From: Baffinella frigidus
Lineage: Eukaryota > Cryptophyceae > Cryptomonadales > Baffinellaceae
NCBI GenBank assembly: GCA_026770585.1
Contig: MU646403.1
Coordinates: forward strand, 452,815-462,814
Length of the DNA stretch: 10,000 nucleotides
Direction of reading: 5' to 3'
In this document: one piece after another, positions 1 through 7,640 of the stretch
How the letters are laid out: every line of letters begins with the position of its first letter
How positions within the stretch are numbered: position 1 is the stretch's first letter
The notes under the pieces: generated by a model
Seen by the model: the letters and a program-made list of their open reading frames with translations, nothing else
Databases searched by the model: none
What the model was told of the DNA's origin: nothing
Position numbers and translations under genes: made by a program

Positions 1-72
1 CCCCAAACCCCAAACCCCAAACCCCAAACCCCAAACCTCAAACCCCAAACCCTGAACCCTAAACCCTAAACC
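1..72 (+). repeat. Telomere-like heptamer array 1
   Basis: Heptamers CCCCAAA grade into CCCTAAA and end directly at the acceptor ctaaaccag of exon 1. The array is interstitial, not a chromosome end, because the gene runs through it. Confidence 0.9.
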
Positions 73-74
73 AG

Positions 75-117
75 GTCTATTCTGGCGAAAACGAGACCGG
101 AAACCTGATCCAAACAT
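75..117 (+). CDS. Exon 1 of window: end of the extracellular domain before S2 (tentative)
   Basis: This 43-nt exon follows a telomere-like acceptor (ctaaaccag) and ends at a donor reading GTGAAT. It encodes VYSGENETGNLIQT plus one base. That base joins the two-base start of the exon at 854 to give Phe, so the phases fit. The position fits the polar stretch just before S2, but the sequence has no diagnostic motif, so another exon choice in this intron is possible. Confidence 0.45.
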
Positions 118-3100
118 GTGAATACCCCTCCCGAGACTCTCTTGAACCAAGGATAAACGCGCTGGCACTAGCGTGTTTTAGTGTACCACTGTCCCCCGCT
201 TACATTCGACGTGTAGCGGACGGCCCATGGATCCTTCAGGTCCTTTAGGTTCTTCGAGCTCCCAACATAGGCGGGCACCTGAACTTGTTGTGTAGAAAGG
301 CCATGCTTCCTTTCGGATCACATCAAGCCCCTCTGTACTGAGGATCGCGGCAGAAACCGGCTAAAGGGTATCCTCATCGGGCGAGTTGAGCCCCGTACGG
401 GCAAGATCTCATGCCCTTGGAGCTATTGGTTCGCTCTTGGAGCCGTTTGTCACGGTCGGGTGTCGACCCCATCCCCCGTCCGCCTCTTGGCTGAACTTGC
501 CTTTTCCTGGTGGAACCCTGCCGGGGTTGGGTGACGCAGTCCATCGTGAGGTTGGGTAACCAAGGGTGTGCACCTCGGGGCAAAGCCTGCGAGAGGGAGA
601 GGAGGGAGGGGGTGGAGAGAGAGAGAGAGCGAGCGAGCGAGCGAGAGAGAGAGAGAGAGCGCGCGCGCGAGAGAGAGCGAGCGAGAGAGGAGGCAGGGGG
701 TAAGTCATGGGTCGGGGGGGTCTCGCTGAAGCATTACCGTGCTCTCTGACCGTGCAAAAACGCCACAGACAAAACCGTCTTCGTTTAGTGACGCCTGCCA
801 AATGTTGACACGCGTTATCAAAAGTTGACATGGTGGACTGCACGTGGCGGCAGTCATCGTGGTGACAATGCTGGCGGTGAACACTCTCCTGGAGATCTCC
901 GAAATCGCCCGCGCGTTCCGCCGCTTCGCATTCTGGGACTACTTTGTTCAACCCAAAACCCTAAACCCTAAACCCTAAATACTAAATACTAAACACTCAA
1001 CACTCAACACTCAACACTCAACACTCAACACTCAACACTCAACACTAAACACTAAACCCCAAACCCCACACCCTAAACCCTAAACACCAAAACCTAGACA
1101 CTAAACACTAAACCCCACACCCTAAACACTAAACACTAAACCCTGAACCCCACACCCTAAACCCCGCCCCCTAAACACTAAACACTAAACACTAAACACT
1201 AAACACTAAACACTAAACACTCAACACTAAACACTAAGCCCCGCCCCATAAACCCTAAACCCTAAACCCTAAACCCTAATCCCTGAACCCTGAACCCGAC
1301 AGGGAGACCTGTTCAACTGGGTGGATATGGCGTCTCTGTCGTGTATGTGGGTCACGTTTGGTGCGACGCCCCCTCCAGTCTTTCTCTCTCCCCTTCCCTC
1401 CCTCCCTGCCTCCCTCTCTCTCTTCCCCTCCCCCCCTCTCCCTCCCTGTCTCCCTCTCCCTCCCTCCCTCTCTCTCTCTCTCTTTCTCTTGGGTCACCTT
1501 CGGTGCAAGACCCCCTCCTGTTTCTCAAGCTTAAGCGTGACAAAACGCCATTGTGGCGTGTTGCGTATTCGAGATGGTGTTGTACGCATCGGAACCGAGC
1601 ATGTCAACTCGAAAGATGCTCTCATCCGGAAACACGATTTAATCGAATGAAAATGGGCAACGAAATATACTACACATTTGCTTTACTATTACTAGTAGGA
1701 GTCTTTTGTGTAGTAAATTTGGTTGCGCATTTCAATTGAATTAACTTATGTTCCCGGATTAGCTCGGTCCAGCTACATCCGTCTACCCTTGGAGCCATTA
1801 ACCCCCCCCCCCCCTTCCAACACAGCGAGTTGGTACTACTACGTAGTGCTCGCCACGTCGTTCAAGATGTCCGATTCCTACCACATCATCTTGGATACCC
1901 AGGTTGCGAGCCCCAACCTTTTGACCATCAACGCTACCTGGACCTTTTTGACCATCAACGCTACCAAGTCAGCGTGCGTCGTTCTGGTTCAGACTAGGTT
2001 TCGGGAGAGAGAGAGCGCGGAGAGGGAGGGAGGGAGGGAGGGGTGGGGGTGGGGGACAGAGAGAGGAGGGGGGCGGGGAGAGGGGGGGGCGTGAGGGTTC
2101 AGGGTTAGGGAAAACTCCCACCCAGAGGGTTCTCTCACCCACAAGATTCAATTCTTTCCTGGTGGGAGCTTTAATGTTCAAACTGTTTCAATTTTCAAAA
2201 CTGGATTTGAACTGGCAAAGATCGTTCTGTGTAGTAAATTTCATAACCGAAAATTTTTAATTAAAAGAGGTTCCATATGAGATTTCGCGACGCTTCGGGC
2301 AAGGAGGCCGGAAAGCTGAAGCACTCTCGCTACCCTGACCCTTGCTCCCTCTCCTGAAGCCTCTCCTGAAGCCTCTCCTGAACCATCTCATGAACCCTTT
2401 CATGAACCATCTCCTGAACCCTTTCCTGAAGCCTCTCCTAAACTCTCTGCCGCGATTCTCTGCACAGGGGGCTTGATGAGATCCGAAAGAAAGCATGCCC
2501 TTTCTAAACAACCACTTGCGCCGTCCGCCTATGTTGGGAGCTCCAAGATCCTGAAGGACCTACAGGATCTCATGAACCCTTTCCTGAACCATGAACCCTC
2601 TTCTTGAGACGCGTCGCCACTCATCAAGCGAAACGAGCGAAACGACGGAATACCGGAAATAGGTTGCTGCCGGACTTAGGTGTCGGGACCCGCGGTAGGC
2701 GACGCCGAGTAGAGAAGGAACAGTTTCTGAAGTTACCTTAAGTTAACGTACGTTCAGAATTTTGAAGATTTGTACCTGGAGCTATGACCAGAATCTAGTC
2801 ATGAATCATCTCGACCTGATATGTTGGTGGACGTCTACCATTCGGGCCAACTGACACCCTATCCTGCCAACTGCCGCCCTATCCTGTTTTGCGTTGCCAA
2901 CTGACGCCTCATCCTGGCAACTGACGGCCTATCCTGGCAACTGACGGCCTATCCTGCCAACTAACGCCCTATCCTGGCAACTCACGCCCTATCCTGCCAA
3001 CTGACGGTCTATACTGGCAGGCGAAAGCGCGTCTATTCGCGACGGATCCGCAGCAGGAAATCAACTTCCTCAACCTGGTCAAGAACATGCAGGAGATGTC

Positions 3101-4371
3101 CGATATCATCTCGGTGAGCATTTGGTCAACCGCCAGGATTAGTCAAAAGTCGTGATCACGTCCATGAGAATAAGTCAGCAGTTGCGGTTCGGCTTAGTCA
3201 ACAGTCGGGCTGGGACCCATGGACTTTAGGAGAAGCTGTCAAGAACATGCAAGAGATCTCAACTCAACTCAAATCGATAAGTATCATTTGACTTGATCAA
3301 CCTTACATTGCCGATGTTATCACGTCCCGACTGTTGACTGAACCGAACCGCGAAAGGTGCCTGAATCCTTCTGACAGTACCTAGCTCTGCCTTGTCATCA
3401 AAACGATGAGGCCGGAAGTCCACTCCTCGGGGTTTTGGTGCGAATCCGGAACTTTTGGCGTGAAAACGATCAGTCAACCCGGGCCAGGCAGAGCTAGAGT
3501 ACGGTTACTAAAGCGGGCGGGTTTTGGCACCAGGATAACCTCTAGTTCGCACGGTTGTTCGTGTGACACAGCTTCGTTGCAGCTTCGTTGAAGTTGACTG
3601 AATGTGATTCATCGTGGTGGATGCTGGTATGCCGATTGTGAGCTGTTTTAGGGTCCATGTTAGGGTCCACGCTATGTGTTGACCTACCACAGCGCTGGCA
3701 CTGCTACATCACACACGCAAAAAGCTGACGATAGCACGATGCTGGCGTGCACCTAAATACGGATCAGGTCAACTTACACGCGTTGTCAACTTTGGGATCA
3801 GGTGTATTCGACGTTCTCGGGCATCTCACTCGTGTTAATGGTCTTCCGGATGCTCAAGTCTCTGGACTTCCAGGCCCGTTCCCGCTCCAACGTTGACGGA
3901 TTTGCACTGCGGACCCAGCGTGTCAACTTGAGAAAAGTCGGCCATCCCGTATGAGGCGGGGTGCTTGCTCTGTCGCATGCGCACAATCATTCAAACCTAA
4001 ACCCTACGCCCTGAACCCTAAATTCTCAACCCTCAACCCTAGACCCTAAGCCCTCAACCCTAAACCCTAAACCCTAAACCCTAAACCCTAAACTCGAAAC
4101 CCTAACCCCCAACCCCCAACCCCTAAACCCTAAACCCTAAACCCTAAACCCTAAACCCTAAACCCTAAACCCTAAACCCCAAATCCTCAAGTCTAAACCC
4201 CGAAACCCCAAACCCTACACAGCAAACACTAAACCCCAAACACTGAACATCAAAACCCAAGCCCTAAACCCTAAACCCTAAACCCTAACTGGCAATGCAG
4301 GAGCGGCTGGGGCTGGTGACGAGAACGATTGCGTCGGCAGGGTCGGACCGTGAGTGCCCACCTCTCTCTCG

Positions 4372-4402
<31 letters not shown>

Positions 4403-4485
4403 GCTCGCTCGCTCTCTCTCTCTCTCGCTCGCTCGCTCTCTCTCTCTCGCTCGCTCTCTCGCTCTCTCGCTCTCTCGCTCTCTCG

Positions 4486-4551
<66 letters not shown>

Positions 4552-6998
4552 CGATCAGACCGTGAGTTCCCTGTTCGATGGTGGTGGATTCGGGCGCTCT
4601 CAGCGGGGCCAAAATGCTGTTCCGCCTCCCCGGTGCGCGCGTAATTTGATGTTCCACACGAGCCACACAGCGGGCTGCGAAGGGATTTTTGGCCTATTTC
4701 GGGCCGAGTTTCCGTTACCTTATCCGTAGGAACCCCGTTATGTCCCTAAGGGTTGCCTACCGTAGGGTCTTGGGTCTTATCGCTGAGGGGTTATTCAAAA
4801 TCCCTTCGAAGTCCGCTGTGTGGCTATCCAAGCATGCAGAATAAAAGTCGACTGTAGGCGTTTTCATTGGGTTGGTCACGTGTCTCGCCGAAAAGCGGCG
4901 CGGCACGTGACCAACCCAATGAAAATTACTACACAATGAATAAATTGTGAACTTTTGGACCGTTGAATTGGGTGCTCGATGAGCCTCGTGTGGTGAGCGG
5001 GGCCGAAATGCTGACGGGGTGTTTCGCTGTTGGGCATGTGGGACGGGCGTGGGAGAGCAGTCGCTCACTTTTTCCTGCTCTTCGGGTATCTTCCGACGCC
5101 CAAATGAACCAATCAAATTGAACTTGTTTCGTTCAATTGCATTTTGGCATCCCCAAGATTCAGCTTGTTCAATCTTTACCCTCCAAGCCCTATATTTTGA
5201 GGTTTGGACTGTGATTTGAGGGCGGAGAAAAGCTGAGCAATGAAATGAAGGATGGTTCAGGTTCGTGCCCGCCCTGAATGTGGCCGAACCCTGAATGTGG
5301 CCAAACCCTGAATGTGGCCGAACTATGAATTTTGCCGAACCCTGAATGTTGCCGAACCCTGAATGTGGCCAAACTCTGAAAGTTGCCGAATCCTGCATGT
5401 GGCCAAACCCTGAATGTTGCCGAACCCAGAATGTGGCCGAACCCTAAAAGTTGCTGAACCCTGAAAGTTGCCGAAGCCTGAAAGCTGGTGGATCGATCAG
5501 GTTCGTGTTCGTGGGGTATGCTCTCGTCGGGGAGCTCCTCTTCGGCCATCAGGTCTCTCTCTACCCTCTCTGTCTCTCTCTCCCCCCCCCCTCTCTGTCT
5601 CCTCCCCCCCCCCACCCCCCACCCCTTCTCTCTGTCTCTCTCTCTCTCCCCCCTCTGATCTGTCTCTCTCCCTCGGGAGGCACACGTGCAGGTATGCGGT
5701 GCTTTTGACCATCAATTTTGACCATCAATGTGTGCTCGATGGGGGCCTCTGGGAGGGGGTAGCCATTCTAACGCGAAGAAACCCTAAACCCTGAACCCTC
5801 AACAGTTCGAGGGCTTTTCGGACTTCCGGAAATCGGCTCTTACCCTGATGATCTTCTTGGTTTCGTTCGACACCACCCAGGCGTGCACCCCCTCAAAAGT
5901 CCCCCAAGAATTGCAGGGCGGCAAGCATGTGAATGATGCCTAGATTAGTCAACCTGGCATATGGAGTCTATCTACTCGTCCGCACGTGAAGCTTCCTATA
6001 ACCTGTACTCACCTCTGGCTTCCGTCTTCCACGACTGTTGACTAAACCGTGCACCTTCTGTACCAGCACGATAACTTAACCGTGCACGCCTAGTACCAGG
6101 AAACACTATAACAATCAGTCAACTCTCGTTTTCAGCTCTACGCGTCCATCCCACACGCAACGGATGCCTCCATTTTTCGTCCCACATCCGGAGAACCCTC
6201 CACACAGCGGGATACGAAGGGATCTTCGGGCTCTGAAAGCCCGAGTTTCCGTGACCTTATTCGTAGGGACCCCCCCCTATGTCCCTACGGATTGCCTACC
6301 GTAGGGTCCTAGGTCTTATCGCTCAAGGACTATTCGAAATCCCCTCAAAGGCCGCTGTGTGGTTGTATTGCCTGCCGTAGCACTCTACGTAATGCCTACT
6401 GCAGTGCCTACCGTAGCAACCTGCGCAATGCCTAATGCCGTGCCTACCGTAGCACTCTACGGAATGCCGGAATATGTACCTCTCTCGGATAACTATTTTG
6501 ATGTCAAATTCGATCATCAGAACGGGCTTCCCTCTTTCCCTTGCGCAGTTCTACGCCGAGTTCCAGGAAGCCCTTTAACAATCAGTCTACTCCAGAAAAC
6601 CCTATCACGATCAGTCAACTTCAGGAAACCCTCTAGCAATCGGTCTACTCCAGGAAGCCCTCTAATAACGATCAGTCTACTCCAGGAAACCCTCTCACAA
6701 TCAGTCAAATCCAGGAAACGCTCTAACGATCAGACACCTGTGGTTGGCAGTTCTACGCGTCGATGTCGCACGCGACAGATTCGACCTCCTTCCACATCTA
6801 CCTCTGGTCCCAACCCCCAAATCCCAAACCCCGAATCCCAAACACCAAACACCAAACACCAAACACCAAACACCAAACACCAAACACCAAACACCAAACA
6901 CCAAACCCCAAACTCCAAACTCCAAACCCCAAACCCCAAACCCCAAACCCCAACCCCCAAATCCCAAACCCCAAACCCCAGACCCCAACCAGACCCCA

Positions 6999-7054
<56 letters not shown>

Positions 7055-7605
7055 CTAAGACACCAGACCCCAGACACCGCAACCCCTAAACGCAAACCCC
7101 GAAAGCAGGAGCTACATGATTATCGCGTTCTTCCTTTTGATCAACATTCTCCTCGCGATCCTGGTCGACGCCTACGCCTCCGTCAAGGTCATCTAGACTC
7201 ATCTAGACTCATCTTGACTGTCTTGGACTGATCTAGACTAGACTGTCTTAGACTGATCTAGTCTGATCTAGACTGATCTCGACTGATCTAGACTGATTCA
7301 GAGCTCTGGATTCGTTGCAGCAGTAGTGATCAACATTCTCCTCGCGATCCTTGTTGACGCCTCCGTCAAGGTGGACCACAAACCCGAATCTCTAAACCCT
7401 AAACCCTAAACCCTAAACCCTGAACCCTAAACCCTGAACCCTAAACCATAAACCATAAACCATAAACCTTAAACCCTGAACCCTAGACCTTGACAAAGGC
7501 GGTTAAGGGTGCAGCGTTTACCGTTTTGTTTGTAGGGTTTAGGGTGCTCTCTCTCTCTTTTGCTCTCTTCCTCTCTCTCTCTCCTCTCTCTCTCTCTTCT
7601 CTCTC

Positions 7606-7640
<35 letters not shown>

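Larger units (their letters stand above)
118..853 (+). other. Intron 1 (736 bp)
   Basis: This intron lies between the tentative exon 1 and exon 2. It contains one arm of a 128-bp inverted duplication (227-354) and a GA-rich microsatellite (597-695). Nothing else was recognised. An additional exon whose length is a multiple of three cannot be excluded. Confidence 0.5.
1903..3020 (+). other. Intron 4 (1118 bp)
   Basis: This intron holds a duplicated TTTTGACCATCAACGCTACC motif (1919 and 1946), a G-rich GA tract (2003-2093), an AT-rich patch (2160-2275), a 12-bp minisatellite, one arm of the 128-bp inverted duplication and a 20-bp minisatellite. No further exon was seen, and the flanking phases need none. 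Confidence 0.6.

Noticed and set aside
1-72. Chromosome end (true telomere)
   Set aside because: The array is degenerate, there are six similar interstitial arrays, and coding exons continue with an N-terminus that must lie further upstream.
409-951. Minus-strand frame of 180 codons
   Set aside because: It crosses the GA microsatellite and is antisense to the S2 exon; no domain is recognisable.
1351-1352. GT at 1351 as the exon 3 donor
   Set aside because: It would leave phase 0, whereas the next exon requires one carried base; the donor at 1361 fits.
2846-3015. CRISPR array
   Set aside because: The 20-bp units are directly tandem with no unique spacers, and the setting is eukaryotic.
4295-4729. 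Open frame rich in Ser-Leu and Tyr-Ile repeats
   Set aside because: Only the first 16 codons are real (exon 7); the rest is a translated CT/TA microsatellite in the intron.
4757-5615. Minus-strand frames with ATFRVWPHSGFG repeats
   Set aside because: They are translations of the 17-bp minisatellite; 17 is not a multiple of three, and the frames shift through the array.
6701-7095. Minus-strand frames rich in GVWCLVFGVW
   Set aside because: These are translations of the CACCAAA/CACCAGA heptamer array, with no other protein character.
6359-7231. Long + strand open frame of 290 codons
   Set aside because: It is produced by the stop-free heptamer array and two minisatellites, and it is out of frame with both the turret and S6 exons it overlaps.
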